A stretch of 64,000 nucleotides of DNA. Origin: Leptolinea sp964420995 (GTDB lineage: Bacteria > Chloroflexota > Anaerolineae > Anaerolineales > Anaerolineaceae). This document shows, piece after piece, positions 44,412 to 53,436 of the stretch. The notes beneath the pieces were generated by a model. That model was not told where the DNA came from. It saw only the letters and a program-made list of their open reading frames with translations, and searched no databases. Both the position numbers and the translations under genes were made by a program. Where the stretch lies: NCBI GenBank assembly GCA_964420995.1, contig CAYQUX010000011.1, positions 77,841 to 141,840 of the forward strand, given 5' to 3'. The stretch's first letter is position 1, and each line of letters begins with the position of its first letter.

Positions 44412-44756
44412 TTAATCTGAAAAACCGAATTCGTGAATCAATTCAAAGATGATCTGCCTGCTTAAGACATCGACGTATTCGAATTTAAAACCGATCCCCC
44501 AGAGACTGGGATTCACATCCTTACGGCACCACATACTGCGCGCGTCAAATTCGATCTGTTCCTTTCCCTCAATCTCGCGGGGTAAGAGCATTTTCATCTT
44601 GATGAGCTTGCCCTCTTCGCCACAATTATCGCTTACGATCATCAGGCCTTCTTCGGTGATGTCAACCAGGTGCCCCAGCAGTTCATCTGTATCACGCTCA
44701 AAAACTTTGAGGTAGTAGATCAGGTGACGGCGGTGGAGTGTACGGCGGTCTGACAT
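44412..44756 (-). CDS. PilZ-domain protein
   Basis: 114-aa single-domain PilZ-like protein. The start DRRTLHRRHLIYYLKVFERD carries the Arg cluster used by PilZ proteins to bind cyclic di-GMP, and GHLVDITEEGLMIVSD matches the second motif (D/NxSxxG) with Asp-Ile-Thr-Glu-Glu-Gly. ATG at 44756 has GGGAGG 6 nt upstream. It has its own promoter at 44811-44839. Confidence 0.78.
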   Translation of the reverse strand: MSDRRTLHRRHLIYYLKVFERDTDELLGHLVDITEEGLMIVSDNCGEEGKLIKMKMLLPREIEGKEQIEFDARSMWCRKDVNPSLWGIGFKFEYVDVLSRQIIFELIHEFGFSD

Positions 44757-44810
44757 GGCATCCTCCCGGAACAGTAACCAAAATATCGCTAATTTTTTCA
44801 GCCTGATTCT

Positions 44811-44839
44811 AGTATAGGAGATTAACCTTTTTTTTTCAA
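44811..44839 (-). promoter_or_regulatory. Sigma-70-type promoter of the PilZ gene
   Basis: On the minus strand TTGAAA (44839-44834), 17 nt, TATACT (44816-44811). It lies 55 nt upstream of the PilZ start and just past the end of the CapA-like gene. Confidence 0.6.
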
Positions 44840-44859
44840 CTTGTATTCTGTATCCCTCT

Positions 44860-45762
44860 TTATGGCTGTTCTGCGGGAAGTAATACGCTGATAATCCCGT
44901 GGACCGGATCAATCTCAAAATACCGTGAGCTGTATCTCAGCGTATTCCCCGGCCCGATATCCAGGATGGCGGCTTGTCCCGCGCGGGTATCCGGCAGGCC
45001 ATGTTGGTCAAACAGGGCGTTACCCAGACTGAAGTACACAGGAATGGGAGAGTTTTTCGCGCCGCGATACAGTATCTCGAAGGGTTGAATGACATGAGGG
45101 TGGTGTCCGATGATCACATCCGCGCCGGCAGCGATCAATTCGGCAGCCAACCCGCGCTGCCGGTTTGATGGCGCCGGTTGGTATTCGCTGCCCCAGTGAA
45201 TGGAAACGATCACCAGGTCAGCCTGTTTTTCAGCATTTTCCAGTATTGGGCGAACTTTCATGGTGTCGAGCGGGGATAAAACGTCATCCAGCGCGAGGAA
45301 TGCCAGTCGAACGCCATGGCTATCCGTATAGACAACGTCAGTATTGGGACCGGCCGACAGGATGCCCAATTCCCTTAAAACCACCTGCGTCTGGTCTGCG
45401 CCAGCCTGTCCACAATCCAGACGGTGGTTGTTTGCCAGAGTGACCAGGTCAAACGATGCTTTACGCAGGACGTTGCCCTGTCCGGGAGACGCGCACAGCA
45501 TATATCCCTGTGTCTCCACAGGAGCTGTGGTCAGCGGAGATTCGAGATTGGCGGCCAGAACTTCCGCACTGGTGATCAAAGGAGCGAGAGCGTTGAAAGG
45601 CTGCCAGTCTGCCGCGCGATTGGCGGCCTGCTCCACACCGCGGCCCAGCATGACATCCCCCAGAAAGACGAGACGCACAATATACGGTTCTGGAACGACA
45701 CCGGTAAGGATGATCAGGGCTGCCAGCAGACTGGCAGCCCTGTTGATGCAGACGCTTTTCAA
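44860..45762 (-). CDS. CapA-family metallophosphatase-like protein
   Basis: 300-aa protein of the CapA family (named from poly-gamma-glutamate synthesis; calcineurin-like fold). A short N-terminal hydrophobic segment suggests secretion. Metal-site motifs are visible: VFLGDVMLGRG, ANLESPLT, LANNHRLDCGQAG, IHWGSEY and IIGHHPHVIQP. It overlaps the DUF3160 gene by 4 nt, so the two are co-translated. No other poly-glutamate synthesis gene is present, so the true substrate is open. Confidence 0.85.
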   Translation of the reverse strand: MKSVCINRAASLLAALIILTGVVPEPYIVRLVFLGDVMLGRGVEQAANRAADWQPFNALAPLITSAEVLAANLESPLTTAPVETQGYMLCASPGQGNVLRKASFDLVTLANNHRLDCGQAGADQTQVVLRELGILSAGPNTDVVYTDSHGVRLAFLALDDVLSPLDTMKVRPILENAEKQADLVIVSIHWGSEYQPAPSNRQRGLAAELIAAGADVIIGHHPHVIQPFEILYRGAKNSPIPVYFSLGNALFDQHGLPDTRAGQAAILDIGPGNTLRYSSRYFEIDPVHGIISVLLPAEQP

Positions 45763-48011
45763 TTCGCCGAATTGAAACTGTTTGTCCAGGCTGGACGATC
45801 CGGCGCCTGCCCGGTTTCAATTTTTTCCTGCCATTGCTCATCTGTCATTCGTTTTTCGGAGGGGACTATAAACTCGTAGTAACTGTACACGGCACCAACC
45901 CCGATCCGCCAGGGGGCATCGGGCAGGACGACATAAATGAGCACAGGTTCACCCACGGCTTCCGTCAGGGCGGCCACACCGGTTCCGTCAGGTGCCGGAC
46001 CGGATGCGACATCCGCCACCAGGGCAGCCTTCATGTCAGAAATATCTACACCTCCAAATTCATCGTCGGTGTCGGCGGAGATTACCGCGAGATGTTCCAG
46101 AATACCGCCAAAATACACCAGATGCCAGTAGTCATCGGATGTCAATTTCTCACCGGCCAGCTCTTTTTCGGCAACTCTCTGTAAAAATGTCAATTCCGAA
46201 ATCAGATTCTTGAACGCCGAATCTGCCCAGGGTGTGAGCAGGTTGCGGGAGGTCAGACCGTTAACCGTCATTTGTGCCAGAGAGTTCAGGCGGGCGAAGG
46301 CTTCTGGATTGGGTTCCACCCAGCCGTGCGGCGGTTCTTCATCCGGCCCGCCGCCGCCCATTTCAGCCATTACCTGTTTGGCATACAGGATGGTATCGTG
46401 CTTCAACTCGGTCCATGATCCCAACAGGGTATTCAGGTCTTTGCGTGCCCAGGCCTGGGTTTGCATGAAAACGGGATAGCTCTCGTTTTTGGGTTCAATG
46501 AACGGGAAGAAACTGTACAACCATGACCAGTACAGGTTTTGTGTCCAGGTATCTTTTCCGAGACTGGCTATTTCTTTCTTTACTTTATCCAATTGCCTGT
46601 CATAGTATTGATACTCTGTCTCACCCATTTCCTTCAGGATGTTGTAGGCTTCCGCCGAACCCATGGCTGCGGGGACATCCAGACCTTTGGGCAGCGTGCG
46701 CGGTTTGGCATCCGATCCAACTTCCCGCCAGATGACCTGTCCAAAGACATATTGGTCCAAAGTAAATCGCTGTCCCATGAAACGGAAGCCTTTAATTGCC
46801 TGTTCCTTGTCTTCATTGATCCAAACCCACATGGAGTTTACCTGGGGAGGGGGCAGCGTTTTTGCTCCCTCCATGAATTTTTCGAACAAACCCTCATCCG
46901 CGAAAGAATTCAGGTCGGGGGTGGCGCCAAACACACTGTCACTTAACGCGCCATATTCCTTAAAGGAAAGGTCGTCTGTTTTCCCCACGATAAACACGGT
47001 AGGATCGTACACATTCTGCCAGAGCGTGATGGCGGGTGTGCCATCCGTGCTTTGCGCCTTTCGCAGAGCCTGTACCAGCAGCAGAGCCCGACGGGTTTCA
47101 AAGTCGTCACGCAATCTGAACGTCAGCCTGCCGTACCACATCATTCCCTTGAAGTAGTCCTTGAGGTCTTCGGATTTCGTGTAATGCCCGCGGGGGATGT
47201 ACTGGGTGTAATCTTCGATCAATTTCGCGGCCGGGGGAAGGTCATCCCGGTCCCAGATTGGTGAGATATCCTGCCCATCATGAGATTCGATCCTGGCTAC
47301 TTCGGCGTCTACAAGGGATTTGACGCCGGCAGGTACCGGATCACCGGTTTTCAATACCTGAGCCGCAACCGCAAAGAAAGCCAGGTTGCGATTGGCCGGT
47401 TCTTCCAGGGGCGTGCCTTTCAGAGCCGTCACCTGTTCCTGACTGGCTTTCAACATGGCGCTGGTTAAAGATCTGACCTGACCGATGAAATGCGTGGTTT
47501 CCAGGTCGCGCAGCATCTTGTCAAAGAGAAGATGATAGGAATGATAGATGGCATCGGTGGTTACAAAGGTTACCGTTCCTTCGTAGCGGCCGCTTTCATA
47601 TACCTGGTAAAACTCTTTAAAGGCACCAGTCTCATAAGGCGCGGTAACGAAACCATTGGCTGACAGCAGTTTTTTCTGATTCTCACTCAGGGTGAGATTC
47701 TCCAGCCCCTTTACGGCGGAAAGATCAACCGGCAATGTGTATGAACCGGTTCCCATGTATTTGGTCGGAACGGCCGCTTTAATCTCCGGGTATTCGGAAA
47801 ATGGCGCGGGATACACATCCGCCGGCGGCGTAGGGGTTGGCCCGGCCTGGGGAAGGGCCTGTTGCACGGTCGGGTCCGCGTTTTTCACTGCCACACTTTC
47901 CGTGGGTGGTATTTCATTCAGTTTTTCCACCCCGGTGATCGCGTTACAGGCCAGAGATACGCTGACGACCAGACTGGCTATCAACCAGATTTTCGTTCGA
48001 TAAATTTTCAT
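45759..48011 (-). CDS. DUF3160 lipoprotein
   Basis: 750-aa secreted protein recognised as DUF3160 by blocks such as FVTTDAIYHSYHLLFDKMLRDLE, a large helical domain and ENKESYPVFMQ-like and TWTQNLYWSWLYSFFP segments. The signal peptide ends in VSVSLACNAITG, a lipobox with Cys about residue 22, so it should be lipid-anchored. A Thr/Pro linker follows. ATG at 48011 has GGAGG 8 nt upstream. Function unknown. Middle gene of a three-gene operon with a secreted VCBS-like protein and a CapA-like protein. Confidence 0.85.
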   Translation of the reverse strand: MKIYRTKIWLIASLVVSVSLACNAITGVEKLNEIPPTESVAVKNADPTVQQALPQAGPTPTPPADVYPAPFSEYPEIKAAVPTKYMGTGSYTLPVDLSAVKGLENLTLSENQKKLLSANGFVTAPYETGAFKEFYQVYESGRYEGTVTFVTTDAIYHSYHLLFDKMLRDLETTHFIGQVRSLTSAMLKASQEQVTALKGTPLEEPANRNLAFFAVAAQVLKTGDPVPAGVKSLVDAEVARIESHDGQDISPIWDRDDLPPAAKLIEDYTQYIPRGHYTKSEDLKDYFKGMMWYGRLTFRLRDDFETRRALLLVQALRKAQSTDGTPAITLWQNVYDPTVFIVGKTDDLSFKEYGALSDSVFGATPDLNSFADEGLFEKFMEGAKTLPPPQVNSMWVWINEDKEQAIKGFRFMGQRFTLDQYVFGQVIWREVGSDAKPRTLPKGLDVPAAMGSAEAYNILKEMGETEYQYYDRQLDKVKKEIASLGKDTWTQNLYWSWLYSFFPFIEPKNESYPVFMQTQAWARKDLNTLLGSWTELKHDTILYAKQVMAEMGGGGPDEEPPHGWVEPNPEAFARLNSLAQMTVNGLTSRNLLTPWADSAFKNLISELTFLQRVAEKELAGEKLTSDDYWHLVYFGGILEHLAVISADTDDEFGGVDISDMKAALVADVASGPAPDGTGVAALTEAVGEPVLIYVVLPDAPWRIGVGAVYSYYEFIVPSEKRMTDEQWQEKIETGQAPDRPAWTNSFNSAN

Positions 48012-48043
48012 GTTTATTTCCTCCATAGTTGACTCAGGCCAGA

Positions 48044-48742
48044 TCATTGAAGCAGGATCAGATCCCTGTCACCTTGATCTGTCATTATACGGTTGATTTG
48101 TTGGGAAGGTTTTTCGACTCTGGAGACCAGGTCAAAGCCGAAACCATTCCATTTCCATACTGCCAGCGTGGACGCGCGGGTTGGATTGGTGTCCTGGTAC
48201 GTCCCCTCTCGCGCCACCAGTTCCTGCCTGGTATCGCCATCCATATCCGCGATGATGAATTCGCGTACCGGCCGGGCCAGGGCAGAACCGGCCCATAACT
48301 CCCTCCAGCGGTTGTGCTTCCAATGGATAAGGATGATGTGACTGCTCATTCCACGGGAATCATGGTTCATGTTTATTCGGCCGCCCCGGGGCAGAAATTT
48401 ATCCACCGGCCAGGGCGCGAACGGACGGCTGACAAGCAGAGATACCTCTGGTTGATTGTCGTGATTGAGGTCAGACCAGACAGCCTGTTGAACAATCCAG
48501 CCGGCCGGGCTGTCCCAATGTCCTTCCGATGAAAGGATGGAGACTTTTCCATTTTCGAGGGTCAAATCTGCCACGGGAATGACCGGCTCACCGGCTACGG
48601 GCTTGCCCGTCAGCCACACGGTTTGAAGCGATCCCGAGGACGTAAGTATCCACGGCTGGATTGAAACCGGTGATGTACAGATCAGGATCAGGACGAGAAT
48701 CCAGCCTGCCACACGTGTTCGCTTAAATGTAACTGATGCCAT
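48044..48742 (-). CDS. Secreted protein with FG-GAP/VCBS-like acidic loops
   Basis: 232-aa protein not assigned to a named family. A signal or anchor helix (VAGWILVLILICTSPVS) is followed by beta segments with Asp-rich loops, SDLNHDNQPEVSLLV and ADMDGDTRQELVA, the calcium-binding pattern of FG-GAP/VCBS repeats. ATG at 48742 has AGGAAGG upstream. First gene of the operon with the DUF3160 and CapA-like genes, 33 nt before the former. Confidence 0.65.
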   Translation of the reverse strand: MASVTFKRTRVAGWILVLILICTSPVSIQPWILTSSGSLQTVWLTGKPVAGEPVIPVADLTLENGKVSILSSEGHWDSPAGWIVQQAVWSDLNHDNQPEVSLLVSRPFAPWPVDKFLPRGGRINMNHDSRGMSSHIILIHWKHNRWRELWAGSALARPVREFIIADMDGDTRQELVAREGTYQDTNPTRASTLAVWKWNGFGFDLVSRVEKPSQQINRIMTDQGDRDLILLQ

Positions 48743-48861
48743 AGACCTTCCTGTCTGACAAATATTGTAGGTCAGTCCGGCGGTCAGTGCAATCCGGTTT
48801 TTCTGGAATGAATAACTGAAAGGTCTATAATTGTAAGAAATACTCATCAAGGTGGTGCGCC

Positions 48862-50187
48862 ATGCCAAAGACATCCATTCATTTCCCGGCCGGTTTTCTG
48901 TGGGGAACCGCGACAGCTTCCCATCAGGTGGAGGGAGGCAACACCAACAATAACTGGTATCAATGGGAAACCACGGGAGGAAAGATCAAGGAAGGTCATA
49001 CTTCAGGGCTGGCCTGTAACTGGTGGGGTGGTAAGTGGAAGGATGATCTGGACCGCGCCGCGGAAACGCACCAGAATTCACACCGGCTATCCATCGAGTG
49101 GAGCCGCGTACAACCTTCGCCCGACCGTTGGGATGAAGACGCGCTGGAGCATTACCGGCAGATCATTCGAGGTATGCGTGAGCGAAAACTGGAACCCATG
49201 GTCACCCTGCACCATTTCACCGATCCGATCTGGGTGGGTGAGATGGGCGGCTGGGAAACGGACGCCATCCTGCCTTATTTTGAACGATACGTGAAGAAGG
49301 TGGTGGAAGCCCTCAAGGATTACGTGACCCTCTGGGTGACCATCAATGAACCCAATGTGTACATCTGGGGTGGTTATATGGGAGGGGGATTCCCGCCCGG
49401 GAAGAATGATATGAACCTGGGATTGCAGGTCATGGCTGTCATGCTGCGCGGGCACGCGGCGGCTTACCGGGCGATCCATGCCGCCCAGCCGGGCGCGCGG
49501 GTCGGTTTCGCGTTGAACTACCGCGACCTGCAGCCGGCGCGGCCGGGATTTGCCCCTGACGGCTGGATGGCCGGAATTCAATCAAAAATTTACAATGAAA
49601 CCTTTGTGGGGGCATTAAAAACCGGGAAGCTGGACGCGGTTTTCAAGAAAATCTCCATCCCAGAGGCGGCCGGCACGCAGGATTACCTGGGGATCAATTA
49701 TTACACCTGCGACCTGGTGAAATTCGACCTGTCTGCCGCAAAAGAAATGTTTGGCCGGCGAAGCACCCCGCCCGGCGCGGAAATGAGCGAGACCGGGTTT
49801 ATTGCCAGCGTACCGCAGGGTATCTTCCGCGCCCTGCACTGGGGTAAGCAATTTGGCGTTCCGATGATGGTCACAGAGAATGGAGTGGAAGATTCGGATG
49901 ATCATTTTCGGCCGCGCTATCTGGTGGAACACCTGGAACAGATCTGGCGCGCAGCCAACTATAACTACCGGGTGGAAGGTTACTTCCACTGGTCGCTGGT
50001 GGATAATTTTGAGTGGGAACGCGGCTGGACTCAACGCTTTGGCCTGTGGGGATTAGACAGGGATACCCAGGCGCGCATCCGCCGCCCCAGCGTTGACCTC
50101 TACGCGGCCATCTGCCAGGAAAATGGGCTCTCACGGGAAATGGTGGAACGATGGGCGCCGCAGTCTGTGGAGAAGCTATACCCTTGA
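48862..50187 (+). CDS. GH1 beta-glucosidase
   Basis: 441-aa cytoplasmic retaining glycosidase of family 1. The N-terminus FPAGFLWGTATASHQVEGG is typical; the acid/base Glu is in TINEPNVY and the nucleophile Glu in MVTENGVED; EGYFHWSLVDNFEWERG closes the barrel. AGGTGG precedes the ATG. Likely splits short beta-glucosides or beta-galactosides. It stands alone, divergent from the lipoprotein operon; TATAAT at 48826 may be its -10 box. Confidence 0.94.
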   Translation: MPKTSIHFPAGFLWGTATASHQVEGGNTNNNWYQWETTGGKIKEGHTSGLACNWWGGKWKDDLDRAAETHQNSHRLSIEWSRVQPSPDRWDEDALEHYRQIIRGMRERKLEPMVTLHHFTDPIWVGEMGGWETDAILPYFERYVKKVVEALKDYVTLWVTINEPNVYIWGGYMGGGFPPGKNDMNLGLQVMAVMLRGHAAAYRAIHAAQPGARVGFALNYRDLQPARPGFAPDGWMAGIQSKIYNETFVGALKTGKLDAVFKKISIPEAAGTQDYLGINYYTCDLVKFDLSAAKEMFGRRSTPPGAEMSETGFIASVPQGIFRALHWGKQFGVPMMVTENGVEDSDDHFRPRYLVEHLEQIWRAANYNYRVEGYFHWSLVDNFEWERGWTQRFGLWGLDRDTQARIRRPSVDLYAAICQENGLSREMVERWAPQSVEKLYP

Positions 50188-50253
50188 CCCACATGACTTT
50201 CATTCGCACGAGACTTCGTGTACACGACAATAAATGTATTCGAAGTAGGCTTT

Positions 50254-50427
50254 ATGTCACGCAATATCACCTTCAGCGCTTATGAAGAATTAATTGAAAA
50301 AGCCCGGAAGAAGGCGGAAGCCGGCCATACCACATTGAATGAAGAATTCAGAAAGTGGATCAACCGGTATGCCAATCGTCCGACTTCTGAAAAAGAATTA
50401 CAGGATCTGCTATCCCGGTTGAACTAA
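50254..50427 (+). CDS. VapB-like antitoxin, probably orphaned
   Basis: 57-aa protein, MSRNITFSAYEELIEKARKK followed by a basic helix and a C-terminal tail, in the style of ribbon-helix-helix antitoxins of PIN toxins. The partner gene that follows after 35 nt is broken. An intact frame alone is compatible with recent loss of the toxin or with continued DNA binding. Confidence 0.65.
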   Translation: MSRNITFSAYEELIEKARKKAEAGHTTLNEEFRKWINRYANRPTSEKELQDLLSRLN

Positions 50428-50462
50428 ATAAGAGCCGGCAGGTTTTTTCAGGGACGATATGA

Positions 50463-50846
50463 ATGCGCGCTAATTTTTTCCTGGACACAAATATCCTTGG
50501 ATATCTGCTCGACTCGATCGCGGAAAAATGCAGATTTCCCAACGGCTGGTTTTTGCGGCGCTTAAAATGGAAATGGAATGATCAGCACCCGGGTGATACA
50601 GGAATTTCTCACCCTGGCCGCGGGTAAATTTGTTGTCAAGATGAATCGGGAAGATACCAGAGATTTTTTGCAACGAGTTCTATTGCCAATGTGCCAGGTT
50701 TTCATTCCATGATTCGCTTATACTGGCAGGCGCGATAAGGGGAGGGTGTGAATTTTTATACACTGAAGATTTAATATCAGGGCAAAAAAATTAGAGGGGT
50801 TGAAATCATTGACCCCTATAAGCAAGGAGCCCGTTTACCCGACTAA
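50463..50846 (+). pseudogene. Eroded PIN-domain (VapC-type) toxin
   Basis: The start MRANFFLDTNILGYLLDS is a typical PIN N-terminus with the first metal-binding Asp. A frameshift after about 50520 moves the reading to ISQRLVFAALKMEME, then another to MISTRVIQEFLTLAAGKF and LPMCQVF. A deletion of roughly 40 codons joins this to HDSLILAGAIRGGCEFLYTEDL (the distal Asp region), and one extra A in a run at 50784-50790 shifts the final IRGVEIIDPY. The remnant runs tail to tail into the TetR gene. At least four lesions rule out a functional RNase. Confidence 0.8.
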
Positions 50847-51407
50847 GCGATCCACCAACCGGTAAACATATTGCTTTTGCCTTTGTGGGTCGTCCAGACT
50901 CATGCCATATTTCTCAGCAAACAACTTCGGGGTTAAGACCAGCATCATCACCGCATCCATGATTTGAATGCAGGCCAAGTACAGCTCATCATCCGGCAAG
51001 TTTGCCCCCCGATTTTTTAGATCAACCACCAATTTCTCTGTGAAATCACTGACCGCCCTGGTTAATGGAGATTGATAATCCCCGTTCACAAGAAGATCAT
51101 AAAAATGGGCGCGGGTGATACCGGGATAATTCAAACCGCCTTCCAGAATATCCATAAAGACGGCTTTGCAGTGTTCATTGGCGGTGGAACCGGGTAGTTT
51201 TTGCACATCCTCCCAATCAAAGGCATTGTGCAGGGTTTGCTGCATGCAGCGGTCGATCAAGATATCCTTGCTGCGAAAGTAGTAGTTGATCGCCGCGATG
51301 TTAACACCGGCTGTCTCAGCGATCTGGCGGATGGTTGTGCCTTTGATGCCATATTTTTCAATACATTCCACGGTTGCCGTGATGATCTTCTCTTCGATAT
51401 TGGTCAT
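50835..51407 (-). CDS. TetR-family repressor
   Basis: 190-aa repressor. The N-terminal HTH reads IEKYGIKGTTIRQIAETAGVNIAAINYYFRSKDIL; the rest is an all-helical ligand domain. It is followed after 22 nt by a short-chain dehydrogenase gene on the same strand (encoded upstream at 51430-52320), so the two appear to share a message. The likely operators are the TCAAACA/TGTTTGA repeats at 52355-52373 and the related repeats beyond. Confidence 0.88.
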   Translation of the reverse strand: MTNIEEKIITATVECIEKYGIKGTTIRQIAETAGVNIAAINYYFRSKDILIDRCMQQTLHNAFDWEDVQKLPGSTANEHCKAVFMDILEGGLNYPGITRAHFYDLLVNGDYQSPLTRAVSDFTEKLVVDLKNRGANLPDDELYLACIQIMDAVMMLVLTPKLFAEKYGMSLDDPQRQKQYVYRLVDRLVG

Positions 51408-51429
51408 TTCTGTTAATTATCTCCTGACA

Positions 51430-52320
51430 TCAGGCGGTAACACCGCAAAGCCTGAGTGAAGTATCCCATAATTTTGCCGCCAGAGTTGAGTCGCCCGCAG
51501 TCCGGCTGGACCGTTTGGGCTTCTGGTCACACCAGTAATTTTCCGGGCTGGATTGAATGGAAGGCTCGGACGCCAGGTAGAGGATGGTACGGGCTGGCAC
51601 ATTCGGGTCAACACCCGAGGAACGGCGCAATTTCCAGATAAACCGGGAAAAGGCTGGTTGACCTTTATACGCGATGTCTGTTCTCACCAGACCGGGATCA
51701 ACCGCATAGGCGTGAACCCGTGAACCGGAAAACCGCCGATTGAATTCCGCTGTAAATAACACATTGGCCAGCTTGGATTGCGCGTATGCCAGTATTCCCA
51801 GATAAAAAGATGGATTGTGCACGGCGTCCGGATTGATGCTTATATTGTAGTGCGAATCAGAACTCACCGTGATCACCCGTCCCGCAGGTGACAGGCGCAG
51901 CAGGGGGAATAGTTCGCGGGTCAAAAGAAAGGGCGCCAGGTGATTGGTGGCAAATGTTTTTTCAATGCCATCTTCCGTGAGAACCTTTTTCTCGGAATAT
52001 GTGCCGGCGTTGTTCACAAGGATGTCAACACTGGGGGCGGATTGACGTTCGAGTTCGGCGCGAATACTATCCGCCAGCAAGCGCACCTGTTTCTGGGAGG
52101 ATAGATCTGCCAGCAAATAGGTCACCTGGGCGTCATGGCAGGTATCAAGGATGACCGCCCGCGCGTTTTCGCCGCGTTGTATGTCGCGGCCTACTCCGAT
52201 GATGCGCGCGCCGTGCAATGCCAGCAGTTTTGCCGTCGCCAGCCCGATGCCCGATGTGGCGCCTGTGATGACGGCTGTCTTGCCGACTAGCGCCGGGGTA
52301 TAGTCAAACATGGATTCCAT
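51430..52320 (-). CDS. Short-chain dehydrogenase (retinol dehydrogenase-like)
   Basis: 296-aa classical-type SDR. TGATSGIG is the NAD(P) site, DILVNNAG the central strand, SDSHYN and YAQSK the Ser and Tyr-Lys of the catalytic set. The layout fits the human RDH/WWOX-like subgroup common in bacteria. ATG at 52320 has GGAGAG 6 nt upstream. First gene of a pair with the TetR repressor, divergent from another SDR. Substrate unknown. Confidence 0.85.
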   Translation of the reverse strand: MESMFDYTPALVGKTAVITGATSGIGLATAKLLALHGARIIGVGRDIQRGENARAVILDTCHDAQVTYLLADLSSQKQVRLLADSIRAELERQSAPSVDILVNNAGTYSEKKVLTEDGIEKTFATNHLAPFLLTRELFPLLRLSPAGRVITVSSDSHYNISINPDAVHNPSFYLGILAYAQSKLANVLFTAEFNRRFSGSRVHAYAVDPGLVRTDIAYKGQPAFSRFIWKLRRSSGVDPNVPARTILYLASEPSIQSSPENYWCDQKPKRSSRTAGDSTLAAKLWDTSLRLCGVTA

Positions 52321-52354
52321 TTTTCTCTCCAACAAATTCAAATCACATCTTTTT

Positions 52355-52431
52355 TCAAACAATCAATGTTTGATAACTAAAACAACTGTTTGAAACAACC
52401 ACTTGACAAAGTATACAGCATTCTATAAAAT
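52355..52431. promoter_or_regulatory. SDR/TetR divergent control region
   Basis: TCAAACA (52355-52361) and TGTTTGA (52367-52373) form a perfect inverted repeat with a 5-nt spacer, suitable for a TetR dimer. AAACA-AC-TGTTT follows near 52379. The rightward promoter is TTGACA (52403-52408), 17 nt, TAAAAT (52426-52431). Related half sites TGTTTGAAAC and TGATTGAAAC continue to about 52450. Confidence 0.65.
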
Positions 52432-52478
52432 AAAACAAGTGATTGAAACAGATGTTAGTAAACTTGATGGAGAACAAA

Positions 52479-53303
52479 ATGAAATCATTTATTCTTATCA
52501 GTGGAGCCACGGGCGGGCTGGGAAGCGCCCTGGTGACCGAATGTGCCCGCAGAGGGTTTAACCTTTATCTTACCGATATGCGTGAAGAAGTGGCCGGTTT
52601 CGCGGAGTACCTGGCGAAAACCTATTCCATTGAAGCCAGAGGAAAAGCCTGTGACCTGACCTCTCAGGCCAGCCGGACGGAATTTCTTAATGCCATAAAA
52701 ATGGAAGGAGTCCGCTTCCGGGGTTTGATCAACGTAGCCGGCACAGATCACGAAGGCGCGTTCCTTGAACGCACGCGCGACCAGATTATGCAACTCATCC
52801 GTCTGAATGTGGAAGCCACCCTTGATTTGACCCACGAAATCCTCGATCTGCGCGACCCGGACCTGAAATTCATGTTGATCAACGTTTGCAGCCTGGCGGC
52901 TGTTTCCCCCATGCCCTACAAGGCGACGTACGCGGCGACCAAACGTTTCCTGCTGGATTTCTCGTATGCACTGCGGGAGGAGATCAAGGATTTTGGCACG
53001 GTGACGGCTCTCTGCCCGGCCGGGATGCCGACCACCACCGAGAATATGACCGCCATTTTCGCCCAGGGATTCTGGGGGCAGATGACAACGCTGGACACCC
53101 GTACCGTTGCCCGCCTGACGATTACCGCGGCATTGAAAGGAAAGGCGTTGGTGATCCCGGGATGGCTGAACCAGGTTTTGCAGGCAGGAAGCCATCTGCT
53201 GCCGGTTTCTATGACCACCCGGTTGTTGGGCAGCCGCTGGCGGGCCGCCCAACAGGTGACAGATCCCTGGCAGGAGTATATAAAATCTATGAAACTAGTT
53301 TGA
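52479..53303 (+). CDS. Short-chain dehydrogenase
   Basis: 274-aa SDR, different from the divergent one. Motifs: SGATGGLGSAL (cofactor), LINVAGTDHEG (central NAG variant), NVCSLAA (Ser) and YKATYAATK (Tyr-Lys). The C-terminal region HLLPVSMTTRLLGSRW suggests the DltE/YqjQ-like group acting near the membrane. ATG at 52479 has GGAG 7 nt upstream. It is transcribed from the strong promoter at 52403-52431, next to probable TetR sites, and ends at a terminator. Confidence 0.85.
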   Translation: MKSFILISGATGGLGSALVTECARRGFNLYLTDMREEVAGFAEYLAKTYSIEARGKACDLTSQASRTEFLNAIKMEGVRFRGLINVAGTDHEGAFLERTRDQIMQLIRLNVEATLDLTHEILDLRDPDLKFMLINVCSLAAVSPMPYKATYAATKRFLLDFSYALREEIKDFGTVTALCPAGMPTTTENMTAIFAQGFWGQMTTLDTRTVARLTITAALKGKALVIPGWLNQVLQAGSHLLPVSMTTRLLGSRWRAAQQVTDPWQEYIKSMKLV

Positions 53304-53328
53304 TGGGATCAAATCTGATCACACGACG

Positions 53329-53358
53329 AAGACCTGTCATATGCCGGCAGGTCTTTTC
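53329..53358 (+). terminator. Intrinsic terminator after the rightward SDR gene
   Basis: AAGACCTG (53329-53336) pairs with CAGGTCTT (53348-53355), followed by TTCTATTGATTTTTTTG. Good stem and T-rich tail. Confidence 0.75.
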
Positions 53359-53436
53359 TATTGATTTTTTTGTTTGTAATTGGTAATATGAAATCAAGAA
53401 AAATTGATTTATCAATTATTCTTGAAAGGATTAACT

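Noticed and set aside
50207..50220. CACGA/TCGTG hairpin after the GH1 gene as a terminator
   Set aside because: Stem of only five pairs and no T-run.
52485..53252. 255-codon minus-strand frame opposite the rightward SDR
   Set aside because: The SDR frame carries full motifs; the antisense product shows none.
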